DNA of 63,845 nucleotides from Spartobacteria bacterium (GTDB lineage Bacteria; Verrucomicrobiota; Verrucomicrobiia; Chthoniobacterales; UBA6821), in assembly GCA_947487385.1 (NCBI GenBank), contig CANKWU010000001.1, forward strand, positions 139,576 through 203,420, in the 5' to 3' direction. The notes below the pieces were generated by a model, which saw nothing but the letters and a program-made list of their open reading frames with translations, made no database searches and was not told the origin of the DNA. Positions 42,443 to 51,082 of the stretch are shown here, piece after piece; position 1 is the stretch's first letter; each line of letters starts with the position of its first letter. A program made the position numbers and the translations under genes.

Positions 42443-43576
42443 ATGAAGTTTTATAAGTTACCCAGTGCCTTCCTTCTCGCAACTCTTGCGCTGATGTCCT
42501 CCGGGTGCTCGAAAAAGCAGGAAATCGGGATTCCTGTCGGTCAGTTTGTCTCACTGACAGGGGGACAGGCGACGTTCGGTCAGAGCACCGACAAGGGTGT
42601 TCAGCTTGCTCTCGATGAAATCAACGGCTCAGGCGGTGTGCTTGGCCAGCCTATCAGGGTGATCACCAAGGACAATCAATCCAAGCCAGGCGAGACCTCG
42701 ACGGTTGTGCGAGAGTTGATCACCCGAGACAAGGTCGTTGCTCTGATCGGAGAAGTGGCTTCCGGTCGTTCTCTAGAGGCTGCCCCGATCGCCCAGCGCA
42801 GCGGCATCCCGATGATCTCACCCGCTTCAACCAATGAAAAAGTGACAGAGGCTGGCGACCATATCTTCAGGGTATGCTTCATCGATCCTTTCCAGGGAAC
42901 GGTCTGTGCAAAATTCGCCAGCAAGCTCGGCGCTAAGAAAGCGGCGATCATCACCGATGTTTCGAAGGATTACAGCCTCGGTCTGGCCAAGAGCTTCAAG
43001 CAGGAGTTCACGAAGGGAGGCGGAGTTATCAACGGGGAGCAGAGTTATAGCGGTGGTGACAAGGATTTCAGCGCCCAGTTGACCTCCATCAAGTCGGAGA
43101 ATCCGGATGTGATCTTTCTGCCCGCTTACTACACCGAGGCTCCCTTGATCATTCGTCAGGCTCGTCAGCTTGGAATCACGGTTCCCTTTATCGGAGGAGA
43201 TGGTTGGGATTCCTCGGAGCTTGTGGGTGTGGGTGGAGCTGCCGTTGAGGGATGTTATTTCTCAAATCACTTTTCCAACCAGAGTACCGATCCCAAGGTC
43301 GTGGCCTTCGTGGATGCCTGCCGCAAGAAATACAATCAAGATCCCGATGCCATGGTGGCTCTTGGTTATGATGCCCTGCGTCTTTTAGCGGATGCGATGA
43401 AGCGGGCCGGATCGACTGATCCCTCTAAGGTGAATGCCGCCATCACCGCGACAAAAGATTTCCCCGGTGTCACGGGCAAAATCACCCTCGACGAACACCG
43501 TAATCCGACCAAGCCTGCGGTGATTCTTCAAGTGAAGAACGGGAAGTTCGCCTATGTCGAGACGATCGCTCCGTGA
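42443..43576 (+). CDS. ABC transporter substrate-binding lipoprotein, LivJ type
   Basis: A 377-residue protein from ATG 42443. The lipobox is ALMSSGC, so it is membrane-anchored outside the cytoplasm. The Peripla_BP_6 fold is seen at VGQFVSLTGGQATFGQ and GVQLALDEINGSGGVLG, the hallmark of leucine/amide-type binding proteins. No permease or ATPase gene is adjacent. The ligand is unknown. It converges on the GT39 gene; the 33-bp gap contains an imperfect hairpin. Confidence 0.9.
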   Translation: MKFYKLPSAFLLATLALMSSGCSKKQEIGIPVGQFVSLTGGQATFGQSTDKGVQLALDEINGSGGVLGQPIRVITKDNQSKPGETSTVVRELITRDKVVALIGEVASGRSLEAAPIAQRSGIPMISPASTNEKVTEAGDHIFRVCFIDPFQGTVCAKFASKLGAKKAAIITDVSKDYSLGLAKSFKQEFTKGGGVINGEQSYSGGDKDFSAQLTSIKSENPDVIFLPAYYTEAPLIIRQARQLGITVPFIGGDGWDSSELVGVGGAAVEGCYFSNHFSNQSTDPKVVAFVDACRKKYNQDPDAMVALGYDALRLLADAMKRAGSTDPSKVNAAITATKDFPGVTGKITLDEHRNPTKPAVILQVKNGKFAYVETIAP

Positions 43577-43609
43577 GCTAATTCACTCCTGGGAATCCGT
43601 AAAGAATTC

Positions 43610-45193
43610 CTAGGGATGGGAATTTTCGGGTTTGTAGAATTTGCCAATCGAGAGAAAGACGGGGCTTCTTATGCTGGGGACCAAGACCGGATGAGTCATG
43701 GCAAATTCTGAGAAGAGATCCTGGGGGCAGGTGTAAATACGAGGCCACGATGCGAGCAGGGCTGTCTTTCCAGCCCAAGCCGTGTCGTTGATCCATGGAA
43801 ACCGTATGCGACCATGATCAGGAAGCCAGAGAAGCGGCTCCAGTGATGGTGCGTAGAATGACATAACGCCTGTTAACTGATAGGTGGAGAGGCAGATAAA
43901 ATCTGCTCCAGAGGTTCTGAAATTATCAGCAATCACTTGCGCAACAGCTTCCGGGCCGAGGAATTCCTCAATCCGCGTCAGAAAATCTGACACCCCCTTT
44001 TTTGCCGGAGCCTCCAGATAGGACAAGCCGGGAACCTTGCCTATGAAGGAGAGGTCGGGCGCGAAGTTCCGAATGGAGAGCGGTGAGTTTTTGGGAAGCA
44101 GCAGGTTGGAGACACCAATGACGGCTCCCACATCGGCGATCAGTAGGACGATGACAGCTGCCTTCCTCCATCCAGAACCATAGTTGTCCCAATCCCCTGC
44201 GACCATGATCAGGGCAGTGATAAATGCGACCATCGGCCAGTTTGCCTCGATGTGGGCCTTGGCCGCCGAGTATCCGAAGAAGACCACGACTGTCCAGAAA
44301 AAGACCCCCAGGAAGCGGAAGCGGGGATCATTCATGCGTGTCACGGCAGTCCGGAAGCAAAGCAGCCCCAAGATGGGTGAGACCAAGACAATAAGAAACG
44401 CACTATAGTCGCCGAGGTTCTGAAAATTGATCAGCGTCCGATGCTCGTTTCGTAATCCATGATGGAGCTGATGGGTGAAGGAGGCCCAATCGTGAGACGC
44501 GTTCCACCAGATTACAGGAGTGCAAAATACTAGGGAGACGAGTCCCGCGATCATCATGCCGGACAAGAGCTGTTGCCGTCTGCCGGGACTTAACACCCAG
44601 AGCATAAGGAGAGCGCCGAAGTACAGCACCATGGTGTATTTGGAGAGCATTCCGATACCTGCCGCGAGGCCGGAGGCCCCCCACCATCCGATGCTTCCCC
44701 CCTCCCGATATCCACGCCAGGCAAAGAGAACCGCGAAAGCCCAGGCTGGAACCAGGAAGGTGTCAGGGGTCATCAGCAGGGCATTTCCAGCGAAGATCGG
44801 AGCCAGAAGCAGGAGAATGCCCGCCCGGTTTCCTGCCGATGGACCGAAGAGTTCTCTTCCCAGTACGCGACCGGCAAGTGAAAGCAGGATGCCGGAAACG
44901 ATAGCCCAGAAACGGACGGCCAGCGTCGTGTGGCCAAGAAGTATCCGGCTCGAGGCAATCAGCCATGCGGTGAGGGGGGGGTGGTCGAAGTAGCAGGCTT
45001 GGGGATGAAGCGACCATTCCCAGTAGTAGCATTCATCAAAAATCAGGCCCAGCTTCCAGGCGACAAGGACTTTCCAGAAAGTAACGATTGCTAAGATCCC
45101 CCAGAACCATCGGGTCGAGTTGATCCAAGACATGGGTTGAGTGTGCAGGCTCGGAGGAGTCGGAGGAGTATCTAGGCGGGAGGATTTGGACAT
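43610..45193 (-). CDS. GT39/ArnT-like polyprenyl-linked glycosyltransferase
   Basis: A 527-residue multi-spanning protein from ATG 45193 (a later ATG at 45133 is also possible). The first loop has LIFDECYYWEWS and HPQACYFDHPPLTAWL, the dolichyl/undecaprenyl-phosphate mannosyltransferase pattern with acidic DE and the DHPP motif. About ten helices follow, then a periplasmic tail. It transfers a sugar from a lipid carrier to an unknown acceptor at the outer face of the inner membrane. Confidence 0.85.
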   Translation of the reverse strand: MSKSSRLDTPPTPPSLHTQPMSWINSTRWFWGILAIVTFWKVLVAWKLGLIFDECYYWEWSLHPQACYFDHPPLTAWLIASSRILLGHTTLAVRFWAIVSGILLSLAGRVLGRELFGPSAGNRAGILLLLAPIFAGNALLMTPDTFLVPAWAFAVLFAWRGYREGGSIGWWGASGLAAGIGMLSKYTMVLYFGALLMLWVLSPGRRQQLLSGMMIAGLVSLVFCTPVIWWNASHDWASFTHQLHHGLRNEHRTLINFQNLGDYSAFLIVLVSPILGLLCFRTAVTRMNDPRFRFLGVFFWTVVVFFGYSAAKAHIEANWPMVAFITALIMVAGDWDNYGSGWRKAAVIVLLIADVGAVIGVSNLLLPKNSPLSIRNFAPDLSFIGKVPGLSYLEAPAKKGVSDFLTRIEEFLGPEAVAQVIADNFRTSGADFICLSTYQLTGVMSFYAPSLEPLLWLPDHGRIRFPWINDTAWAGKTALLASWPRIYTCPQDLFSEFAMTHPVLVPSIRSPVFLSIGKFYKPENSHP

Positions 45194-45418
45194 AAAACCT
45201 CGTGATTTCGTGGCGGAGGATGGAGTCGGCAACCTGTCAGGTCAAAGAGAATGTTGAGAAAGTCTACGAAACCAAAAACTGTCAAGTTGTCAGGTCAGAT
45301 GAGGAGGAAAAGTGTTACAAGAACTAAGAAGCGATCGTCAATCGAAGGTCAATGTGGAGAAAGCAAGTCGCTGGTAGGTATTTAGGGCAGTACTTCCTGC
45401 GGAAGTAAATCGAGGCAG

Positions 45419-45640
45419 GTGAACCTCTTCTGGCGCTGGGTCGGCGAGTACGCGGTTCGTCAGGGAGATTGGAAATATATTTTCCTCGTCGGTGACAATC
45501 GCCAATACCTCTTTAATCTGGCAAGCGATCCGGAAGAACAACACAACCTTCTTACTCAGCAACCCGAGATGGCAAAGTCGCTCCATGCGAGGTTAGAACA
45601 CTGGAGTCAGGGGTTGATGCCCGCAGGACTAGTTGGTCCT
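45419..45640 (+). pseudogene. Sulfatase remnant (C-terminal fragment)
   Basis: The frame encodes EYAVRQGDWKYIFLVGD and YLFNLASDPEEQHNLL, which are the C-terminal signatures of sulfatases. The catalytic part, including CxPxR, is missing upstream, where only non-coding sequence is seen. The frame stays open to 45796 but the later part does not resemble sulfatases. The rest of the 45233-45806 gap contains two copies of TGTCAGGTCA (near 45235 and 45289) and nothing else recognised. Confidence 0.7.
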
Positions 45641-45806
45641 AACAATCCGAGAAAGAATGCTATGATGATGGGTTGCCTGAAGAAATTTGATTTTTATATC
45701 AAAGAAAAAACTGATTATCAGAGCCAACCTAAGCATGATTCTAATTCGACAAATATAACAATTGGTCATAAAGACAAGCTCCCAGTGATTCTCTAACAAT
45801 ACTGAT

Positions 45807-47300
45807 ATGAAAAAACCAACCACCATCCTGGCCTCGTTTTGTCTGCTGGCTGCCCTGCTGCTGACGCAGTTGGCCGCGCTGAGCGCCACTGAATCGAAGC
45901 TTCGCAATATCGTGTTGATCCTGGCGGATGACATGGGTAACGATATGAGTGGTCTGGGAACGCCTGGCCTTGCCACGCCGAACCTGGACCAACTTGCCCG
46001 TGACGGGGTCCTTTTTACACGCGCGTTTTCTGCGGCGGCGGTATGTTCTCCCAGCAGGGCGGCCATTCTGACTGGTATGTTTCCGCACAGCAATGGTCTC
46101 TGGAGCAATACCCAGAACGCGGGGTTGGACTATCCCCGCATTGCCGATAAACCTGAGCGCCCGAGCCCGGTGCGGAGCGCCATACGTGAGGATATCCCGA
46201 CGCTGGTCGAGCTTCTCAAGGAGCGCGGATTTTACAGCGCCATTACCCAGAAATCCCATATTCAGCCAGCCTGGCGTTTTCCGTTCGACAAAGGCTTTCC
46301 CTATCGCAATAAACCCGGAGAGTATCAGAGGCTCGTCGGGGAAGTCAAAAATGCAGCAGGGGAAAGACCGTTTTTTCTGATGGCGAATATTGCGTCGCCG
46401 CATCGTCCCTTCAAAGGACACCTTGCTGCCAACGGGCTGGGGTATGAACCTGCTACCATTGACCCTGAAAAGATCAGTGTTCCGTCCTGGCTGCCGGATA
46501 CGCCGCTGATGCGCAAGGACCTGGCGCAGTATTATGCCTGTGTGCAGATCACGGATGCCTGTGTGGGGGCGGTGCTTGCCGGTCTTAAGGAACAGGGCTT
46601 GCTGGAAAACACCCTGGTGATTTTCACGTCCGATAACGGGTTTGGCTACCCACGTGGTAAGACTAGCGGGTATGCTGCGGGTTTGCACATGCCCTTTCTC
46701 GTGGCGGGTCCAGGCGTCCGGCGCAATGAACGATGTGCGGTGCCGGTTTCCTTGGTCGACATCATGCCGACCATGCTAAGTGCGGTGGGGTTGCCTGTGC
46801 CTGAGACCGTACAGGGGTTGTCCTTATGGCCGTTGCTCAAGGGGCAGGCCAAAGACTTTCCGCGGAACGTGATGATGGCTTCGGAGTCCGAACATTATTT
46901 AGCGCGCGCAGTCTGCGACGGCCGGTATTACTACGTGCGCAATGTGGTGAAGCCGTCAGGCGGCTTCAAGCGCCCGCCGATGAATGCGGATCTGTATGAT
47001 GAGAAAGTGTGGGATAACCGCGCGTACCGTGCTACGCTTGAGGCGCAAAAAGAGCATCCGGTTAAATATGGGATGCTTGCGGATTTCGTCGACGGCCACA
47101 TACCGGATGAGGAACTGTTCGACCTCAACAGTGACCCGTATTGCATGAAGAACGTGCTGTCAGATCCCGCCTTGACGGCCACTCTGGAAACGCTGCGCGC
47201 AAGCCTGGTGGATTGGCGGAAGCGGACGGATGACCGAGATACGCAGGAAGCCCTGCGGCTGAAATTCCCGAAACCGCTAGGGACTGTGAGCAAGGAATGA
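45807..47300 (+). CDS. Secreted sulfatase, sulfamidase-like type
   Basis: A 497-residue family S1 sulfatase. A signal peptide of ~28 residues is followed by VLILADDMGND (calcium site). The formylglycine motif is C80-S-P-S-R. Further sites are QKSHIQPAW (Lys/His), FTSDNGFG and a C-terminal DLNSDPY. It resembles heparan N-sulfatase-type enzymes. Its signal peptide and flanks are unlike the six other sulfatases, so it was probably acquired separately. It needs a formylglycine maturase, which is not in the window. Confidence 0.9.
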   Translation: MKKPTTILASFCLLAALLLTQLAALSATESKLRNIVLILADDMGNDMSGLGTPGLATPNLDQLARDGVLFTRAFSAAAVCSPSRAAILTGMFPHSNGLWSNTQNAGLDYPRIADKPERPSPVRSAIREDIPTLVELLKERGFYSAITQKSHIQPAWRFPFDKGFPYRNKPGEYQRLVGEVKNAAGERPFFLMANIASPHRPFKGHLAANGLGYEPATIDPEKISVPSWLPDTPLMRKDLAQYYACVQITDACVGAVLAGLKEQGLLENTLVIFTSDNGFGYPRGKTSGYAAGLHMPFLVAGPGVRRNERCAVPVSLVDIMPTMLSAVGLPVPETVQGLSLWPLLKGQAKDFPRNVMMASESEHYLARAVCDGRYYYVRNVVKPSGGFKRPPMNADLYDEKVWDNRAYRATLEAQKEHPVKYGMLADFVDGHIPDEELFDLNSDPYCMKNVLSDPALTATLETLRASLVDWRKRTDDRDTQEALRLKFPKPLGTVSKE

Positions 47301-47560
47301 ACCCCGAGTTTCCCGTTTTTCTCGATAAATATCTTTATGCGTATAGGCAAATTCTGCCATCTGCAATATACCAGCAATAAATTTATTCCGTCTGTAGGCG
47401 GTATGGAAAGAGGAGACTCGTGTATAAAGACAAGCAGAAGGCTGAAAGAAATTATAATGCGTTCTATCCTCAGTTTGTTCGTGGTGCGGCCACAAGGGAC
47501 GCTTATGGTCGGCCTGAAGCCGCGTGCGGCATGGACTGTATGATTGCAAACCGGAAGAAT

Positions 47561-47640
47561 AAAGTGCAGCGAAGGATATCAGACAGGACCTGGAAAAGAA
47601 AAGTGACTCTCTTTAGGAAAAAAAATATTGTTCAGAATTT
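47561..47640 (+). pseudogene. Remnant of a sulfatase 3' end (junction copy)
   Basis: This stretch is highly similar to the last ~60 bp of the two sulfatase genes ending at 51059 and 52681 (GTGCAGCGAAGGA, then AAAAGTGACTCTCTTTAGG). No sulfatase body precedes it. It marks a deleted gene or a copied junction. The remaining 47301-47560 sequence is A/T-rich, with a short open frame of unknown meaning. Confidence 0.7.
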
Positions 47641-49449
47641 ATGAAACACCCCCTCATTACCCTCGCCGCCCTGCTGCTAACACCACTAGCATCCCACGCC
47701 GCGGATGCCGCCGCCAAACCCAACGTCATCATTGTCTTGGTCGATGACGCGGGTTACGGCGACCTGTCGTGCCACGGCAATCCCGTGCTCAAGACACCGC
47801 AACTCGACCGGCTGCACGCCGAGAGCGTGCGCTTCACCGATTTTCATGTCGCGTCGATGTGTACGCCGACGCGCGGCCAGCTCATGACCGGTGTTGACTG
47901 CCTTCGCAACGGCGCGATGAATGTCAGCAGCGGGCGGACTTTTTTACGCCGCGAATTTCCGACCATGGCGGATTTATTTGGCGCGGGAGGGTATCGCTGC
48001 GGCATCTTCGGCAAGTGGCACCTGGGTGACAACTATCCTTACCGGCCGCAGGATCGAGGGTTCCATGAAACCATTACCTTTCCCTCGTCGCACATAGGCA
48101 GCGCGCCCGATTTCTGGAACAATAACTACTTCGACGACACCTACACTCACAACGGCAAGCGCAAGCAGTTCAAGGGTTACACTACCGACGTCTTTTTCAA
48201 CGAGGCCATGAAATGGATGGGCCAACAGGCGGCGGCCCAAAAGCCGTTCTTTTGTTACCTGCCGACCGCAGCCGCGCATTCGCCGCTCAATGTGCCGCAG
48301 AAATACAGCGATCTCTACAAGGACCAGAATCCCAACGTCGCGAAGTTCTTCGGCATGATCGCCAACATCGATGAGAACATGGCTCGTCTGGAGACGTTCC
48401 TGGCGTCGAATGGCCTGCGCGAAAACACCATCGTCATCTTCATGACCGACAACGGCGGTACTCTCGGAGTGCCGGTTTTCAACGCCGGCATGCGCGGGAG
48501 AAAGACCGAACTCTGGGAGGGCGGGCATCGCGTGCCATGCTTCATTCGCTGGCCCGGCGGCAAATTCCGAACGCCCAGCGACGTGGCCGAGTTGACCGAG
48601 GTTCAGGACATCCTGCCGACATTGGCCGAGCTGTGTTCGTTGCCGAAGTCGAACGCGCGTTTCGATGGCATGAGCCTTGCTCCGCTGCTGCGAGGCCAGA
48701 GCAATGTCCTGCCAGAGCGCATGCTGGTGGTCAACTTCAGCCGCATGCAAGGTCCCGTGCCGACCAAAGATGGGGCTGCCGTGCTGTGGAAACGCTGGCG
48801 GCTTTTAAAAGACCGCGAATTGTATGATCTGACGACCGATCCGGGACAGAAAGAGAACGTCATCGGGAAGCATCCCGAAGTGGCGGCCAAGATGAGCGCC
48901 CATCTCGACGCTTGGTGGCGAACTGTAGAGCCTTCCATCAATGACTTTGGTGCCGCGATCATCGGCAGCGACGCCGAGAACCCCAGCCTGCTGTCACCAC
49001 CTGAATGGCAAGACGTGTTTTTCGACCAGGGCGCCCAAGTACGCCGTGGCCAGAAGAGCAACGGCGAGTGGAACGTCATCGTCGATCGTGCCGGTAGTTA
49101 CGAGTTCGAGTTGCGCCGCTGGCCGCGCGAGGCCGATGTGCCGATTGCCGCCGGTCTGCCTGTCCATAAGCACACCCTCGGGCAGTTCCCAGCCGGCGTG
49201 GCACTCCCTATTGCCAAGGCACGTGTGAAGATCGGCAGCGTCGATGTCAGCAGTGCGGTGTCGGCCGATGCCAAACAGGTGTCGTTCACGGCGGAACTGC
49301 CGGCCGGGCGGACGAAACTCCAAACCTGGTTCTACGACGGCGACGACAAGGAGATCTGCGGTGCCTATTATGTAAGCGTCCGCCGGCTTGATTGCGTGTC
49401 AGAAAAAAGTGACTCACTTTGGGAAAAAAATATTGTTCAGAATTTATGA
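47641..49449 (+). CDS. Secreted sulfatase, type A
   Basis: A 602-residue S1 sulfatase. Signal peptide MKHPLITLAALLLTPLASHA, then VDDAGYGDLSCHG. The formylglycine site is C74-T-P-T-R; FGKWHLGD (~120), HSPLNVP (catalytic His) and MTDNGG complete the site. A C-terminal beta-domain (~470-590) follows. The tail reads KSDSLWEKN and ends in a stop codon that overlaps the next ATG (ATGA). Its closest relative in the window is the gene at 52706. Confidence 0.93.
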   Translation: MKHPLITLAALLLTPLASHAADAAAKPNVIIVLVDDAGYGDLSCHGNPVLKTPQLDRLHAESVRFTDFHVASMCTPTRGQLMTGVDCLRNGAMNVSSGRTFLRREFPTMADLFGAGGYRCGIFGKWHLGDNYPYRPQDRGFHETITFPSSHIGSAPDFWNNNYFDDTYTHNGKRKQFKGYTTDVFFNEAMKWMGQQAAAQKPFFCYLPTAAAHSPLNVPQKYSDLYKDQNPNVAKFFGMIANIDENMARLETFLASNGLRENTIVIFMTDNGGTLGVPVFNAGMRGRKTELWEGGHRVPCFIRWPGGKFRTPSDVAELTEVQDILPTLAELCSLPKSNARFDGMSLAPLLRGQSNVLPERMLVVNFSRMQGPVPTKDGAAVLWKRWRLLKDRELYDLTTDPGQKENVIGKHPEVAAKMSAHLDAWWRTVEPSINDFGAAIIGSDAENPSLLSPPEWQDVFFDQGAQVRRGQKSNGEWNVIVDRAGSYEFELRRWPREADVPIAAGLPVHKHTLGQFPAGVALPIAKARVKIGSVDVSSAVSADAKQVSFTAELPAGRTKLQTWFYDGDDKEICGAYYVSVRRLDCVSEKSDSLWEKNIVQNL

Positions 49450-49515
49450 AACACCCCCTCATTACCCTCGCCGCCCTGCTGCTAACACCACTTCTCTCCC
49501 ATGACGCGGAGGCCC
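49395..49515 (+). repeat. Sulfatase junction module (representative copy)
   Basis: A recurring unit made of a gene-end tail (AAGTGACTCACTTTGGG, or CTCTCTTTAGG in other copies), an A-rich spacer, ATGAAACACCCC and the signal peptide codons. Other copies are at about 47561-47700, 51004-51150, 52624-52770 and 54481-54620; at 56029-56140 only the leader and linker part is present. Two leader subtypes occur: LITLAALLLTPL (47641, 49446, 56029) and LLLLAAVLLTPL (51083, 52706, 54535). Confidence 0.8.
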
Positions 49516-51059
49516 AAGCCGCGGATTCGACTAAGGTAGAGCCCGGAAGCAAGAAGCCCAACGTAGTCTTCATTCTTGCCGATGATCTGGGATGGAAAGA
49601 TACCAGCCTGTACGGCAGTTCGTTCTACGAGACGCCGAATATCGACCGGCTGGCGAAGCGAGGGATGCTGTTCACGCAGGCCTATGCAGCGAGTCCACTC
49701 TGCTCGCCCACGAGAGGGAGCATCCTGACTGGCCTCTATCCTGGGAGGATCGGGATTACTACGCCTTGCGGCCATGAACCGGCTGTGCGGCTTGAGGCCA
49801 CACTTGCGGCGAAGGCCCAGCCCTATCAGCGGGCGCTACAGCCAACCAGCGCATCGCGGCTGAAGACTGAGTATTACACGCTGGCCGAGGCCTTCCACGA
49901 TGACGGCTACGTGACCGGGCACTTCGGAAAATGGCATTTGGGACAGGAGCCCTACAGTCCGCTCCAGCAGGGCTTCGACGTGGATGTGCCGCACACTTCA
50001 GGACCTGGGCCGGCCGCAAGCTATCAGGGGCCATGGAAATTCCCTCCCCAACTGAACTTTATCGGTCAACCCGGCGAGAATATCGAAGACCGTATCGCAG
50101 AGGAGGCGATAAAATTCCTGAAAACGAACAAGGACAAGCCGTTCTACCTGAATTATTGGGCATTCTCGGTGCATGCGCCTTGGGACAGCAAACCGGAGGT
50201 GGTTGAAAAATATCGCGGCAAGGCAAAACCTGATAGTCCCCAGAGGAATCCTGTTTATGGGGCCATGGTGGAAACCCTCGACAAGAATGTCGGCAAACTG
50301 CTGGATACGCTGGACGAACTCAAGATCGCCGATAAGACGATCGTCGTTTTCTTCTCCGATAATGGAGGAGTGGACTGGGGAGGGGGAGACGCTTGCCTGA
50401 TTCCGGGCTACGGCGAGATCCCGGCCACGAGCAACGCCCCGTTGCGCGGTGGCAAGGCGACAATCTATGAGGGCGGCACGCGCGAGCCGTGTGTGGTGGT
50501 CTGGCCCGGAAAGGTGAAGCCCGGCTCGCAGAGCGACGCGCTTTTCTCGAGTGTCGACTGGTATCCCACGCTACTTGATATGACCGGGGTGACGCCCAAG
50601 CAGGTTGTGAATTTTGACGGAGTGAGTGAAGTGCCGGCATTGCTGGGAAAGGGTGCCCCTCGCGACACGGCATTCTGCTTTTTTCCGCATTACGTTAGAG
50701 GTACTTTTCCAGCCGTGTGGGTTCGACGAGGCGACTGGAAGCTCATCCGCTTCTTTTGTGATAGCCCGGAGCAGACCGACCGCTTTGAGCTCTATAACCT
50801 GAAGGAGGATCTGGGAGAGTCAAAGAACCTTGCGGCGGAGCATCCGGACAAGGTCAAGGAGCTTGACGCCCTGATCAGTGAGCACTTGAAGGAGATCAAT
50901 GCCGTGATTCCGGTGAAAAGCCCGACTTTTGATCCCTCTGCAAAGATGCCCCCAGTCCCCACGGTGGAGCTGAGAAAGAAGAAGCCTGCTGCCACGAACA
51001 ATGAAAGTGCAGCGAAGGACATCAGGCAGAACCTAGAAAAGAAAAGTGACTCTCTTTAG
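49446..51059 (+). CDS. Secreted sulfatase, type B, first copy
   Basis: A 537-residue S1 sulfatase. The signal peptide is followed by a short linker (TKVEPGSKKP) and FILADDLGWKD. The formylglycine motif is C86-S-P-T-R; GKWHLG (~161), SVHAPW (catalytic His ~243) and SDNGG (~304-308) are present. Its start ATG overlaps the preceding stop. It is nearly identical to the next gene except at clustered positions near these motifs. The C-terminus ends EKKSDSL. Confidence 0.94.
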   Translation: MKHPLITLAALLLTPLLSHDAEAQAADSTKVEPGSKKPNVVFILADDLGWKDTSLYGSSFYETPNIDRLAKRGMLFTQAYAASPLCSPTRGSILTGLYPGRIGITTPCGHEPAVRLEATLAAKAQPYQRALQPTSASRLKTEYYTLAEAFHDDGYVTGHFGKWHLGQEPYSPLQQGFDVDVPHTSGPGPAASYQGPWKFPPQLNFIGQPGENIEDRIAEEAIKFLKTNKDKPFYLNYWAFSVHAPWDSKPEVVEKYRGKAKPDSPQRNPVYGAMVETLDKNVGKLLDTLDELKIADKTIVVFFSDNGGVDWGGGDACLIPGYGEIPATSNAPLRGGKATIYEGGTREPCVVVWPGKVKPGSQSDALFSSVDWYPTLLDMTGVTPKQVVNFDGVSEVPALLGKGAPRDTAFCFFPHYVRGTFPAVWVRRGDWKLIRFFCDSPEQTDRFELYNLKEDLGESKNLAAEHPDKVKELDALISEHLKEINAVIPVKSPTFDPSAKMPPVPTVELRKKKPAATNNESAAKDIRQNLEKKSDSL

Positions 51060-51082
51060 GAAAATAATATATCCTAAAATTT

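Noticed and set aside
45741-46688. A 315-codon open frame opposite the first sulfatase
   Set aside because: The sulfatase strand has a signal peptide and all catalytic motifs; the reverse frame has none.
47420-47560. Open frame with YKDKQKAERNYNAFYPQFVRG
   Set aside because: It has no recognisable family and runs into the sulfatase junction; it may be decayed DNA.
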